Below the pieces are notes generated by a model. The model ran no database searches. It had not been told where the DNA came from and saw only the letters and a program-made list of their open reading frames with translations. Shown piece after piece: positions 37,183-44,931 of a stretch of 63,416 nt of DNA; positions within the stretch are counted from its first letter, which is position 1, and each line of letters begins with the position of its first letter. The stretch covers positions 1 through 63,416 of the forward strand of contig CAZOAA010000006.1 of the NCBI GenBank assembly GCA_964577715.1. Reading direction: 5' to 3'. This stretch comes from SUP05 sp964577715. Lineage in GTDB: Bacteria; Pseudomonadota; Gammaproteobacteria; PS1; Pseudothioglobaceae. The position numbers were made by a program, and so were the translations under genes.

Positions 37183-38260
37183 TTTTTTTACCATTTTATT
37201 AATTATTTTCTTCTCATCCAATGTTTTGGCCAATAATTACCAACTCAAACAAATCACCTCTAACTTAGGCGTGGTTTGGGGCATGACATTTATTGATGAT
37301 AGTCAAATTTTATTCACTGAGCGTCAAGGAAAGGTGGGTATTATTGATCTAAGTTCTCAACAAGTGCGTTATCTAAAAGGTGTGCCAAAAGTATTGGCTT
37401 TTGAACAAGGTGGACTATTGGATGTGGTTAAAGCGCCTCAGCATCAAGAAAATCCTTGGTTTTATTTTACTTATTCCAAACCTTTTAATTGGCAGGGGAG
37501 CACCACTTTATCCAGAGCGCGTCTTAATGATGAGAGTCTAACTGATTGGCAAGATTTACTGATTAGTCAATCTATATCAGAGCGTGATATTCACTATGGC
37601 AGTCGTATTGCATTTGATGACCAAAACCATGTTTTTTTCTCAGTCGGTGATCGGGGGCACAGACCCAATGCCCAAGATTTATCAAATCATGCTGGATCAA
37701 TCATTCGCCTTAATTTAGATGGCAGCGTGCCACAGGATAATCCTTTTGTAGGTACAAAAGATGCATTGCCAGAGATTTGGAGTTATGGACATAGAAATCC
37801 ACAAGGCTTGGTTTGGGATTTTGAACATAGACGGCTTTTTTCAATTGAGCATGGCCCTCGAGGTGGTGATGAAATCAATCTGATTGAAAAAGGTAAAAAC
37901 TATGGTTGGCCAATTATTTCTTATGGAAAAGAGTATTGGGCACCGATTGCAGTTGGTGAGGGCACACACAAAGAAGGTATGGAGCAACCCATTAAAGTCT
38001 ACACTCCATCAATTGCACCAGGCGATTTAATGTACTATACTGGCGATGCCTTTAAGCAATGGCAGGGTAATCTATTTGTCACAGCACTAAAATTACAACA
38101 TATTAATCTTGTTGGCTTAGATGCGCAAACAAAGCCCATTTCAGAACAGCGCTTATTTGAGCATCTAAACGAACGCATAAGAGCTATTATCCAAAATTCA
38201 AAAGGCTGGATTTACTTTTCAACCGACAGTGGCAAAATTTATGTCATCCAGCCTAAATAA
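37169..38260 (+). CDS. PQQ-dependent soluble aldose sugar dehydrogenase family protein
   Basis: A 363-residue periplasmic six-bladed propeller of the Asd/YliI family, oxidising aldose sugars with PQQ. Signal peptide at residues 1-21 (FFTILLIIFFSSNVLA). Family motifs: the histidine region DIHYGSRIAFDD, FFSVGDRGHRPNAQDLSNHAG with the usual QxxxxHxG pattern, WSYGHRNPQGL and EHGPRGGDEINLI, then NYGWP. No PQQ synthesis gene lies in this window, so cofactor origin is unknown. Confidence 0.88.
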   Translation: MKRINFFTILLIIFFSSNVLANNYQLKQITSNLGVVWGMTFIDDSQILFTERQGKVGIIDLSSQQVRYLKGVPKVLAFEQGGLLDVVKAPQHQENPWFYFTYSKPFNWQGSTTLSRARLNDESLTDWQDLLISQSISERDIHYGSRIAFDDQNHVFFSVGDRGHRPNAQDLSNHAGSIIRLNLDGSVPQDNPFVGTKDALPEIWSYGHRNPQGLVWDFEHRRLFSIEHGPRGGDEINLIEKGKNYGWPIISYGKEYWAPIAVGEGTHKEGMEQPIKVYTPSIAPGDLMYYTGDAFKQWQGNLFVTALKLQHINLVGLDAQTKPISEQRLFEHLNERIRAIIQNSKGWIYFSTDSGKIYVIQPK

Positions 38261-38894
38261 CAGTAAAAAATCTTTACTAAAGAAATTACGTAGTAATCGC
38301 TTGATTGCTAATGAAAAAGTGCTCAATGCTTTTAAGGCAGTGGATAGGGAATTTTTTATACCGTCATCTCTTAGGCGACAAGCCTATGTTGACGCCCCCT
38401 TAAGTATTGGTTATCAACAAACCATATCACAACCCTCTACTGTATTTACAATGGTTGAAGCATTACAAATTAAGACAACAGACAAAATTTTAGAAATTGG
38501 CTCTGGTAGTGGTTATGAATCTGCCATTTTAGCTCAGCTATCACAGCAAGTTTATTCCATTGAAATTGTGCCAGAGTTGGTTAATTTGGCTAATAAAAAC
38601 CTTAACAGGGCCAAAATAGACAATGTTAAGGTTATACAAGGCGATGGTGGTTTTGGTTGTCAACAATATGCGTCTTATGACAAAATTATCATCTCTGCTG
38701 CTTGTGGAGAAGTTCCAACAGCATTGATAGAACAACTAAAAGATAATGGCATTCTAATTGCCCCAGTAGGGGATTTTGCAAATCAAAGAATGACTAAGCT
38801 TATTAAACAAAACAATAAATTAAAACAAGTACAACTTGGCCATTATATTTTTGTGCCATTAACAGGAGTATTTGGACAAAATACTCATCAGTAA
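38241..38894 (+). CDS. pcm: Protein-L-isoaspartate O-methyltransferase
   Basis: Repairs isoaspartyl residues in aged proteins by SAM-dependent methylation. Conserved parts: DREFFIPSSLRRQAYVDAPLSIG, QTISQPSTVFTMVEAL, and the SAM motif ILEIGSGSGYESAILA. I choose the ATG at 38241 (217 residues); a GTG at 38229 would extend it by four residues. It overlaps the dehydrogenase gene by 20 bases and ends 19 bases from the convergent phosphatase gene. Confidence 0.92.
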   Translation: MSSSLNNSKKSLLKKLRSNRLIANEKVLNAFKAVDREFFIPSSLRRQAYVDAPLSIGYQQTISQPSTVFTMVEALQIKTTDKILEIGSGSGYESAILAQLSQQVYSIEIVPELVNLANKNLNRAKIDNVKVIQGDGGFGCQQYASYDKIIISAACGEVPTALIEQLKDNGILIAPVGDFANQRMTKLIKQNNKLKQVQLGHYIFVPLTGVFGQNTHQ

Positions 38895-38913
38895 ATACAA
38901 GTGTTTTTTGTTA

Positions 38914-39834
38914 TTAGTTTCTATTAACAAACACAAACTTATTTTTATCAATCTTTTGTTCACCGTCCCATCGATAAGCGACTAACTTACCACCTTCTTT
39001 TGCTACGCTGTAGTCAAGGCAAGCAATGTTATTAGTTAAAGGTTTAATTTCACCTTCCATCCAATAATGGCCAAGGAATACGGGTTTATCTTGAGAATCA
39101 TATTCAAGTAAATAATCACCCACTACGGGTATATCAGGTATGTCATTAAGTACATTTATCGGGCCCATAAAGTAATCTCGATAAGTTACAGCATCTTTTA
39201 ACCAATACTTAATGCGTATATGTGTTCTAGGGTTACCGTCCTTATCATTAAAACCATATCCCTCTGGCAATGGTATCTCTTTGCCTTTTAGAATAGTTTC
39301 AATTGCATCATTCTGCCATGTTCCTGTAATTGCTGATTGATGAAGTAAGTCGTCAGTTAGCTTTGAACTACCTAGTTTACTAATTAAGTCAAAATCCCAG
39401 CAAGCATGTACTACACGCAGTCCATCTAAATCTAGCCATAGAGGTAGAGTTTTGAACCAGTTGATCACATCATTCCATGAGTCGGAATCATTCTCATAAG
39501 CAGCTAAAAACTCCTTGTGCTGTTTAAAGTGTTTATCATTGTGTGAACGCAGATAATTGCCATCTTTATCTTTCGTGTAATAAGCAATCGCATTGTATTC
39601 GTGATTACCCATTACACTAAGAGCATAACCATTTTCGATCATAGGGCGTACAATATTAATCACTTCTTTTTGGTAATCACCTCGGTCAACAAAATCACCA
39701 AGAAATACCATCTTGCGCTCATTATGTTTCCACACACCAGCAACTTTTTTATAAGACAGATTTTCTAGCAACCTTTCTAACTCGGGCGCTTGACCATGGA
39801 TATCACCCATCAAGTCATAACTTTGTTTTTTCAT
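38914..39834 (-). CDS. Calcineurin-like metallophosphoesterase
   Basis: A 306-residue metallophosphatase. The dinuclear metal motifs are all visible: GDIHGQ at residues 11-16, GDFVDRG near 46-52, GNHEYN near 76-81, and GHYW near 255. The size and extra C-terminal portion resemble PrpE-like or diadenosine-tetraphosphatase-like serine/threonine phosphatases; the substrate cannot be read from the sequence. No signal peptide, so cytoplasmic. Single-gene unit. Confidence 0.85.
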   Translation of the reverse strand: MKKQSYDLMGDIHGQAPELERLLENLSYKKVAGVWKHNERKMVFLGDFVDRGDYQKEVINIVRPMIENGYALSVMGNHEYNAIAYYTKDKDGNYLRSHNDKHFKQHKEFLAAYENDSDSWNDVINWFKTLPLWLDLDGLRVVHACWDFDLISKLGSSKLTDDLLHQSAITGTWQNDAIETILKGKEIPLPEGYGFNDKDGNPRTHIRIKYWLKDAVTYRDYFMGPINVLNDIPDIPVVGDYLLEYDSQDKPVFLGHYWMEGEIKPLTNNIACLDYSVAKEGGKLVAYRWDGEQKIDKNKFVFVNRN

Positions 39835-39954
39835 AGTATTTTTATTGTTTTTGGACTTTGAAAAGTGAAATACTCACTTAATCCAGAGTGGTTAAGAATT
39901 AACCAATACAGTACGATTATAGCATTATTCATAAAACTCATGAAAGCAATAATA

Positions 39955-39982
39955 TTGACTCATAGCAGATTAGGGTTATAAT
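39955..39982 (+). promoter_or_regulatory. Strong sigma70-type promoter of the small-gene cluster
   Basis: TTGACT (39955-39960) and a perfect TATAAT (39977-39982) with a 16-base spacer. Predicted transcription start near 39989, giving a leader of about 89 bases before the ATG at 40078. This is one of the best consensus promoters in the window. Confidence 0.8.
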
Positions 39983-39988
39983 AATCGT

Positions 39989-40077
39989 AGCAAGGAGTTG
40001 TTCACCTACGAACTGGGCGGTTGATCTATATTGTGCGCCCAAGGATATGCCTTAAAGCACTCAAAAAGGAGAAATGT
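39989..40077 (+). promoter_or_regulatory. Structured 5' leader of the small-gene cluster
   Basis: Three short hairpins can be drawn one after another: GTTC/GAAC around 40000-40013, TGGGCG/CGCCCA at 40014-40041, and AAGG/CCTT at about 40041-40053, before the AAGGAG ribosome binding site. I do not recognise a known riboswitch class. It could be a regulatory leader or a small RNA start. Confidence 0.4.
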
Positions 40078-40323
40078 ATGCATTCACTGCAACAAATCAA
40101 AAGAAGTAATGTCTCATCTACTATTAGTGAAAAATCTAATAAAGTTTACAAAAAATACATCGATGGCCAATGGCAAGATGTTGAGCATTTAGAGCAAGGG
40201 TATTACATTTTCAAAAATAAAGATGGTATTGCTTATTGCAAGGAAAAAGCACCTTATGATGGTAATCCTAATCCATTTCTAAACAGAAGCCTAAATGATC
40301 CAAGCTTCAAGGTGGGCAAATGA
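40078..40323 (+). CDS. Small hypothetical protein (first of three overlapping)
   Basis: An 81-residue protein starting at ATG 40078 with AAGGAG 6 bases upstream; the frame continues further upstream without a usable ribosome binding site. It is basic and polar (MHSLQQIKRSNVSS, KKYIDGQWQDVEHLEQGYYI, YDGNPNPFLNR) with no signal peptide, membrane segment or family I know. Its stop overlaps the next start (ATGA at 40320), which supports it being translated. Confidence 0.6.
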   Translation: MHSLQQIKRSNVSSTISEKSNKVYKKYIDGQWQDVEHLEQGYYIFKNKDGIAYCKEKAPYDGNPNPFLNRSLNDPSFKVGK

Positions 40324-40589
40324 TCACACGGGAACAAGCAAGGAAGATATTCGCCAAGTCTGGGATAGGGGAGGCACCGCCGGACGATCCGATCTACAGC
40401 GAGCCGCCGTCAATACGCTTTATAAACCGATCCAAAAAGTCTACAGCGACTTCAGATACTTCTTCAGAGCAACAAGCAACCCAATCAGATCGCCACTTGG
40501 AGAGATTGGCTGGAGTGGAAGAAGAGATGCAGCGCAGGATAAATCTTGGAACGCCACGAAGCCCAAAACCAGACAAGACAAAGGAGTAA
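40320..40589 (+). CDS. Small hypothetical protein (second of three overlapping)
   Basis: An 89-residue, charged, probably partly disordered protein (SKKSTATSDTSSEQQATQSD) joined to the previous gene by ATGA overlap. Its DNA is visibly richer in G and C than the surroundings (for example around 40370-40420), suggesting a different origin. Competing reading frames on both strands stay open over the same region, so the reading is only moderately sure. Confidence 0.45.
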   Translation: MITREQARKIFAKSGIGEAPPDDPIYSEPPSIRFINRSKKSTATSDTSSEQQATQSDRHLERLAGVEEEMQRRINLGTPRSPKPDKTKE

Positions 40590-40755
40590 ACCTTACTCAC
40601 TACTCGCAAGAATTAACGAGCTGGAGCATCACATCAAAAGAAGAAACTTTACTCATGCCTGTAAGATTTGGAAGGGTCGAGAAGATATGCTAGTTACCAG
40701 GGTTGAAGAGTTAGAACAAATGCTAATTCCACCAATTTTTCATCTAATTGAATAG
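40546..40755 (+). CDS. Small hypothetical coiled-coil-like protein (third of three overlapping)
   Basis: A 69-residue frame beginning with TTG at 40546, preceded by AGGA at a good distance, and overlapping the previous gene by 44 bases. The protein has a short heptad-like basic/acidic helix (ARINELEHHIKRRN, REDMLVTRVEELEQML). No family recognised. Could instead start later; moderate doubt. Confidence 0.4.
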   Translation: MERHEAQNQTRQRSKPYSLLARINELEHHIKRRNFTHACKIWKGREDMLVTRVEELEQMLIPPIFHLIE

Positions 40756-40781
40756 ATAAGGTTATGTTTTTAGATCTGATG

Positions 40782-41273
40782 CTAAGAGTCTTGGCATCCG
40801 TGTGCAATTCCCCCTATTGCACCAAAAACAAGTACCGAAAGTGGAAGTAAAGCTGTAGCTATAGAAAAATACCTTTTTGCCAGTTTGTTTGACTCTGAAT
40901 TTAATAGTTCTGGTTTGTAGTAATGCACAATCCCTCTTATGGCAAATATAAAAGGTAGTGCAAAAAACAAGCTAAAGAAAAGCAGATCGGGGTGAGATTC
41001 GTCATCACAAATATCAACGTATTTATCGCCCATGCTAGCTTCAGCAATTAGCCATGGAACAATCAAGGCGATAGTATAAAAGGCATCAAGATAGTAGTGA
41101 TGGATGTTATTTTTATAAGCTAGATAATAACTGATTGTTGGAGACAACCATGCTGCCATCATAATATATAGTGGCACAATATCAACTGAAATCCCTATAT
41201 AAAAAAGAAAGAAAATAGCTGATATTGCAAACAGTATAGATACCAAAAAGTATCTAATAACTTTCCCTATCAT
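40782..41273 (-). CDS. Integral membrane protein of unknown function, co-transcribed with creBC-like genes
   Basis: A 163-residue protein with about five hydrophobic helices, one basic loop (YKPELLNSESNKLAKRY) and a short tail with a cysteine (HGCQDS). No family recognised; it is not CreD, which is much larger. It overlaps the sensor kinase gene by 4 bases (ATGA), so it belongs to the response regulator - kinase - membrane protein operon and may aid signalling. Confidence 0.7.
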   Translation of the reverse strand: MIGKVIRYFLVSILFAISAIFFLFYIGISVDIVPLYIMMAAWLSPTISYYLAYKNNIHHYYLDAFYTIALIVPWLIAEASMGDKYVDICDDESHPDLLFFSLFFALPFIFAIRGIVHYYKPELLNSESNKLAKRYFSIATALLPLSVLVFGAIGGIAHGCQDS

Positions 41274-42721
41274 AATGGAAACTCTAGAGTTGCCACAGCG
41301 CCTGTTTCCATAAAACGGTTCTTAAGACTTACTTTACCTCCATGCAGGCTCATAATCTTTTTAACAAACCTAAGCCCTAGTCCGTTTCCTCGTTTGCCTG
41401 TATCAGGCCTTGATGATGAGAAAAATCGCCTAAATAGCTGTTTTTTCGCATGCTCTGGTACACCTTGACCTTGGTCAGATACTTGGATATTAACATGCGT
41501 ATTAGATTCACTTACTTTAATTGTAATTGTTGAGCCTACTGGAGTGAAGTCAATGGCATTATCAACAATATTACTTAGTGCTTGCTCAACCAGTATCTTC
41601 TCAGCTTTAATAATAAACTCTCGCTCAATGTCATAAACAAGGCTAATGCTTCTTGAAGCGATATTCCCCTTTCTACTTGGTGATTGAACCACATCTTTGA
41701 TTAGGTTTTTAACATTAACATTTTCTACATTTTCAAGCTGGTCTCTTCGTTCAATGCGCGATAGGTTAAGCAGGCGATTAACCAACAAATCCATCTTATT
41801 ATTAGCATCTAGGATGTTATTGATAAATTTTGTCCTTTGCTCTTCATCCATTGGCATTAGTAGGTTTTCAGCTGTTGCACGAATACCTGTAATAGGGGTT
41901 CTTAGCTCATGCGCCATGGTGTTGATATATTCTTCTACATACTCTCGACCCTCAAGATCAACTCGAAGTTTTTCAATGGTTTTAGAAAGTTCTGCAAACT
42001 CAACTTGGCGAATCTTAGGCGCAACTACATTTTCACCTTTAGATAAGGCAGTTGTATATTTAATTAATTTGTTAGTACCTCTTGATACTGCATAACTTGC
42101 CCCTGCACCAAATAAAAGTGAGATTAAGAACAAATACATCGCATACTCATTAACCTTTTGTTTTTGTTCTACAACAAATGGCTTAAGGTCACTGGTCGCT
42201 TTAACCGTAGTTAGTACGCCAAAAATCTCATCTTCATGATAAATAGGCGCAGCAACATACATGGCTTTTTGATCAGGACTTGGTTCTTTAATGTCTGGAT
42301 CATGTGCGCTTGATCGCTTTCCATATTTACCTTTAAGGGTAAGATAAACATCATTCCATTTAGAATAGTTTCTGCCTTTACGTTTACCTGCAGAATCGTA
42401 AATAACAATGCCGTCTTTATTGGTGACATATACCTGTAGATTTGGATTTTTTTTAGTAACAGAATAAATAGTAGCGTGAAGTTCACGATCAAGATAGCCA
42501 CTGATTAGGGTGTGAACTTTTTCAACATCAATTTGGTCGTATTCAATACTGTTACCAACCATTTGTGCCAGTAGATTTGAGGCATCAATCATTACCTCTT
42601 CAGCAGCTTCATCAATGCCTTTAGTGAGGCGGTTAATCATCTTATCAGTAACAACCCAAACAATACCACTACTAATGATAAAGTAGGCGATAAACAGCTT
42701 TAAGCCAATGGTCAATCTCAT
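41270..42721 (-). CDS. creC: Sensor histidine kinase, CreC-like
   Basis: Inner-membrane sensor kinase of 483 residues, resembling E. coli CreC along its length, including the periplasmic stretch VYVTNKDGIVIYDSAGK-RN-S-WNDVYLTLKGKYG and MYVAAPIYHEDEIFGVL. TM1 is at about residues 7-25 and TM2 at about 190-210; then HAMP-like linker, H-box MAHELRTPITG with phospho-accepting histidine, N-box IVDNAIDF, and G-boxes DQGQGVP and RGNGLGL. Its regulator gene overlaps by 4 bases upstream. The gene symbol rests on similarity by eye. Confidence 0.85.
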   Translation of the reverse strand: MRLTIGLKLFIAYFIISSGIVWVVTDKMINRLTKGIDEAAEEVMIDASNLLAQMVGNSIEYDQIDVEKVHTLISGYLDRELHATIYSVTKKNPNLQVYVTNKDGIVIYDSAGKRKGRNYSKWNDVYLTLKGKYGKRSSAHDPDIKEPSPDQKAMYVAAPIYHEDEIFGVLTTVKATSDLKPFVVEQKQKVNEYAMYLFLISLLFGAGASYAVSRGTNKLIKYTTALSKGENVVAPKIRQVEFAELSKTIEKLRVDLEGREYVEEYINTMAHELRTPITGIRATAENLLMPMDEEQRTKFINNILDANNKMDLLVNRLLNLSRIERRDQLENVENVNVKNLIKDVVQSPSRKGNIASRSISLVYDIEREFIIKAEKILVEQALSNIVDNAIDFTPVGSTITIKVSESNTHVNIQVSDQGQGVPEHAKKQLFRRFFSSSRPDTGKRGNGLGLRFVKKIMSLHGGKVSLKNRFMETGAVATLEFPL

Positions 42722-43413
42722 AATACGAGCGAGTAGCCTAAACCACGATGGTTTTCAATATATTCATTATCAGGATCAATTTTGTTAAGTGCTTTTCTAA
42801 TAAGTTTAATATGAGTCACAATCGTACTGTCGCTAGATCCAGTAGGTCTATCATGCATAACGCTTAGTAAGTGCTCTTTTGAATGAATACGATTTGGGTT
42901 TTCAACTAAGTGTAGTAGTATCTTGCATTCTGCTTTAGTAAGACCAACAACTTGTCCGTGCAAAAGTATTTGCTGCATATCTGTATTAATTTCAAATACC
43001 TTCTTGGTATTAGTTTTTAAATCAGTTTGCTTTGAGGCTTTGCTGTACTGCTCAATGCGCCTTAATTGGGCCCTGACTCTAGCAACCAATACTCTAGGGC
43101 TTAGTGGCTTGGTAACATAGTCATCAGCGCCTAACCCTTCAAGGCCTAAAACAATATCTGCATCATCATCTCTTGCAGTAATAATAATCACCGGAGTTTG
43201 GGCAGTTTGCCTAATCTTACGCAACACATCAAAACCACTAATATCAGGTAAGCCAATATCAAGCAAAACTAAATCAACTTCATTGCCATTAAGGTACTCA
43301 AGTGCTTCATTGCCCATCTCACACCAATGAGTTTTAAACGCATCACTCTTTAGTGAAAAAGTAATGCTTTCAGCAATCACTTTATCATCTTCAACTAGCA
43401 GAATATTTGGCAT
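42718..43413 (-). CDS. creB: Two-component response regulator, CreB-like (OmpR/PhoB family)
   Basis: Receiver domain with phospho-acceptor Asp52 (LLDIGLPD), acidic pair near residues 9-10 and Lys in VTKPLSPR, followed by a winged-helix DNA-binding domain (LTKAECKILLHLVENPNRIHSKEHLL, TIVTHIKLIRKAL, ENHRGLGYSL). Length 231. It reads away from the SH3 protein gene; the 11-base-phased TTCAT array in the shared spacer (43481-43529) is the natural target, as E. coli CreB binds TTCAC-N6-TTCAC. Confidence 0.88.
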   Translation of the reverse strand: MPNILLVEDDKVIAESITFSLKSDAFKTHWCEMGNEALEYLNGNEVDLVLLDIGLPDISGFDVLRKIRQTAQTPVIIITARDDDADIVLGLEGLGADDYVTKPLSPRVLVARVRAQLRRIEQYSKASKQTDLKTNTKKVFEINTDMQQILLHGQVVGLTKAECKILLHLVENPNRIHSKEHLLSVMHDRPTGSSDSTIVTHIKLIRKALNKIDPDNEYIENHRGLGYSLVL

Positions 43414-43480
43414 AACGTGTTATGTGATTTTTTATAAGATGTGCGTATTGTAGTTTATAAATATGTGCCATGAAAGTCTC

Positions 43481-43529
43481 TTCATTTAAACTTCATTAAC
43501 TCTTCATTTTTAAAACATCCGATGTTCAT
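43481..43529 (+). promoter_or_regulatory. Phased TTCAT direct-repeat array, probable CreB-type operator
   Basis: TTCAT occurs at 43481, 43492, 43503 and 43525, exactly on an 11-base period; the open slot at 43514 reads AACAT. The TTCAT-N6-TTCAT layout equals the E. coli cre-tag TTCAC-N6-TTCAC with one base changed. A possible -10, TAAACT, is at 43540-43545. The array lies between creB (minus) and the SH3 gene (plus), so it may serve both. Confidence 0.75.
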
Positions 43530-43579
43530 TTTAAAGCTCTAAACTGGCGTCATTGTTTTTAGTTAATTGGACATCAAAG

Positions 43580-44206
43580 ATGCGCAAAATCCTCTTCCTT
43601 GTAATGTTGTTATCAACAGGTGTTATGGCTCAATCAACTATGTATGTAGGTGATGAAGTTCAAATACCAATGCGCTCAGATGCTTCAATTACTAAAGACA
43701 ATATTATTGCTAAATTAGGCATTCACACGCCAGTTATTTTACTTAAGAAAAAATCAAATGGATGGAGTCAAATTAAGTACAAAGACATAAAAGGCTGGAT
43801 GATCACTCGTTACTTAACAGATGTTAAGCCAACTAATCTTAAAGCCCAATTATTAGATTCTCAGATTGCTAAATTAGAGCAAAAGAACAAGACTCAGCAA
43901 CAGCTCATTACTAAGCTTAATACAGAGATTAATCAGCAACGTAAATCTTCTACTGCACTCAATACTCAAGCAGCACAATACGATGCTCAAGTGATACAAG
44001 CTAACAAGTTGCGCAATAAGATTACAAATCTAGATCAGGTTAATGTTGATTTAATGGATCAAATAAAGCGCATAAAGGCTAAAAACTCAGCCATGCACAG
44101 TACTGATTTTTTAACCATTGTTACCACGCTAATGCTGCTGTTGGGTTTAGGCATAGGTTATATGATTAATAAAGCAAATAAAAGGGACAATATTTATTCG
44201 ATTTAA
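43580..44206 (+). CDS. SH3-domain, coiled-coil membrane protein (YgiM/TIGR04211-like)
   Basis: A 208-residue protein from ATG 43580 (MRKILFLVMLLSTGVMAQS signal peptide). A bacterial SH3 domain spans about residues 22-80 (VGDEVQIPMRSDAS, GWSQIKYKDIKGWMITRYL), followed by a long helix rich in lysine, glutamine and asparagine that should form a coiled coil (about 95-175), and one C-terminal membrane helix (FLTIVTTLMLLLGLGIGYMI). This is the YgiM layout. The domain would face the periplasm and may bind peptidoglycan or protein. It sits behind the TTCAT array and ahead of the sortase-like gene. Confidence 0.85.
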   Translation: MRKILFLVMLLSTGVMAQSTMYVGDEVQIPMRSDASITKDNIIAKLGIHTPVILLKKKSNGWSQIKYKDIKGWMITRYLTDVKPTNLKAQLLDSQIAKLEQKNKTQQQLITKLNTEINQQRKSSTALNTQAAQYDAQVIQANKLRNKITNLDQVNVDLMDQIKRIKAKNSAMHSTDFLTIVTTLMLLLGLGIGYMINKANKRDNIYSI

Positions 44207-44209
44207 CGA

Positions 44210-44289
44210 ACCTCACCAACTATTGCTTACTCCTCCTTCAATAGTTGAGGTAACCGACCAAGGCTAGTGGTATCCCTTAACCACTAGCC
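44210..44289 (+). promoter_or_regulatory. Two tandem hairpins between the SH3 gene and the sortase-like gene
   Basis: Hairpin 1 (44210-44251) pairs ACCTCA-ACTATTG with CAATAGTTGAGGT, with a 3-base bulge; its loop contains CTCCTCC, which is complementary to a Shine-Dalgarno sequence. Hairpin 2 (44262-44289) is a perfect 10-base stem, GGCTAGTGGT with ACCACTAGCC. Neither is followed by a T run, so they look more like RNA regulatory or processing elements than simple terminators. Confidence 0.6.
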
Positions 44290-44316
44290 AAAGTCACTTT
44301 ATAAGGCAAACACACC

Positions 44317-44757
44317 ATGAGAGAACAAATGAAACAAAAGCACTGGTCAAGATCAAATGTATTTCCAGTATTTATGCTTAATGCACCCCAACACAACCAA
44401 GAATTTGTTGTACTTGAAGGGGACAGCGATACCACTTTATTATTTGGCCCAGGTCGAGCCTCTTCTAGTTATCTTCCAGGTGATTGTGGCACAGTGGTTA
44501 TTCATGCACATCATCACTTTTCATTTTTAAAAAATATTAACCTTAATGACCAGATTATTTTGAATGACCAAATGGGCACAGAATATCAATATTGCGTACT
44601 TGATGTTAGTATTATTGATCTGGACAAAACCCAGATAGAGGTCTCTAGTGTAGATGAGCTAAAGCTAGTCACTCCTTGGCCATTTGATGGTTTTACTAAA
44701 GACAATACGTTGCGTTATATCGTTACCGCTAGAAAATATGAAACTTACCAAAACTAA
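44317..44757 (+). CDS. Sortase-fold protein lacking the catalytic cysteine (pseudo-sortase)
   Basis: A 146-residue protein matching the core of the intact sortase at 50411-50983: LLFGPGRASSSYLPGDCGTVVI aligns with LAFAPGHNSATSYPGRNSTTLI, HAHHHFSFL with GHRDTHFSFL, LKLVTPWPFDG with LKLVTCYPFNT, and TLRYIVTA with PLRYLITA. The catalytic cysteine position is proline here, while a histidine cluster and the arginine remain. It also lacks the N-terminal membrane anchor and has no signal peptide that I see. It therefore cannot work as a normal transpeptidase; binding or regulatory function, or decay, are possible. Ribosome site is AAGG, rather far from the ATG. Confidence 0.75.
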   Translation: MREQMKQKHWSRSNVFPVFMLNAPQHNQEFVVLEGDSDTTLLFGPGRASSSYLPGDCGTVVIHAHHHFSFLKNINLNDQIILNDQMGTEYQYCVLDVSIIDLDKTQIEVSSVDELKLVTPWPFDGFTKDNTLRYIVTARKYETYQN

Positions 44758-44875
44758 TCGTAAAGAAGTTAAATTGTTCAGAATGATGAATATCACTGAG
44801 CAGCAATTCAATCAGGCAAAGGCTTGGTATTTAAGTGCCAAGCAAACATCTAAAAAGAATATTAGAGAAATCTAA
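44738..44875 (+). CDS. Small hypothetical protein
   Basis: A 45-residue basic frame (MKLTKTNRKEVKLFRMMNITEQQFNQAKAW) overlapping the end of the pseudo-sortase gene by 20 bases and ending one base into a following ATG. The residues NITEQQFNQAKAWYLSAK look like a helical, DNA- or protein-binding tail, but no family is recognised and the ribosome site is poor. It may be translated by coupling. Confidence 0.4.
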   Translation: MKLTKTNRKEVKLFRMMNITEQQFNQAKAWYLSAKQTSKKNIREI

Positions 44876-44931
44876 TGAATAAACCCAAACACTTTATAAT
44901 AATCACACAAATAATAATAGGAGTAAAAACA

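Noticed and set aside
40295..40693. A 132-codon frame overlapping the second and third small genes
   Set aside because: It needs a start inside the first small gene with no ribosome site, while the ATGA-linked frame at 40320 has better context. The region keeps several frames open, so this remains a weaker alternative.
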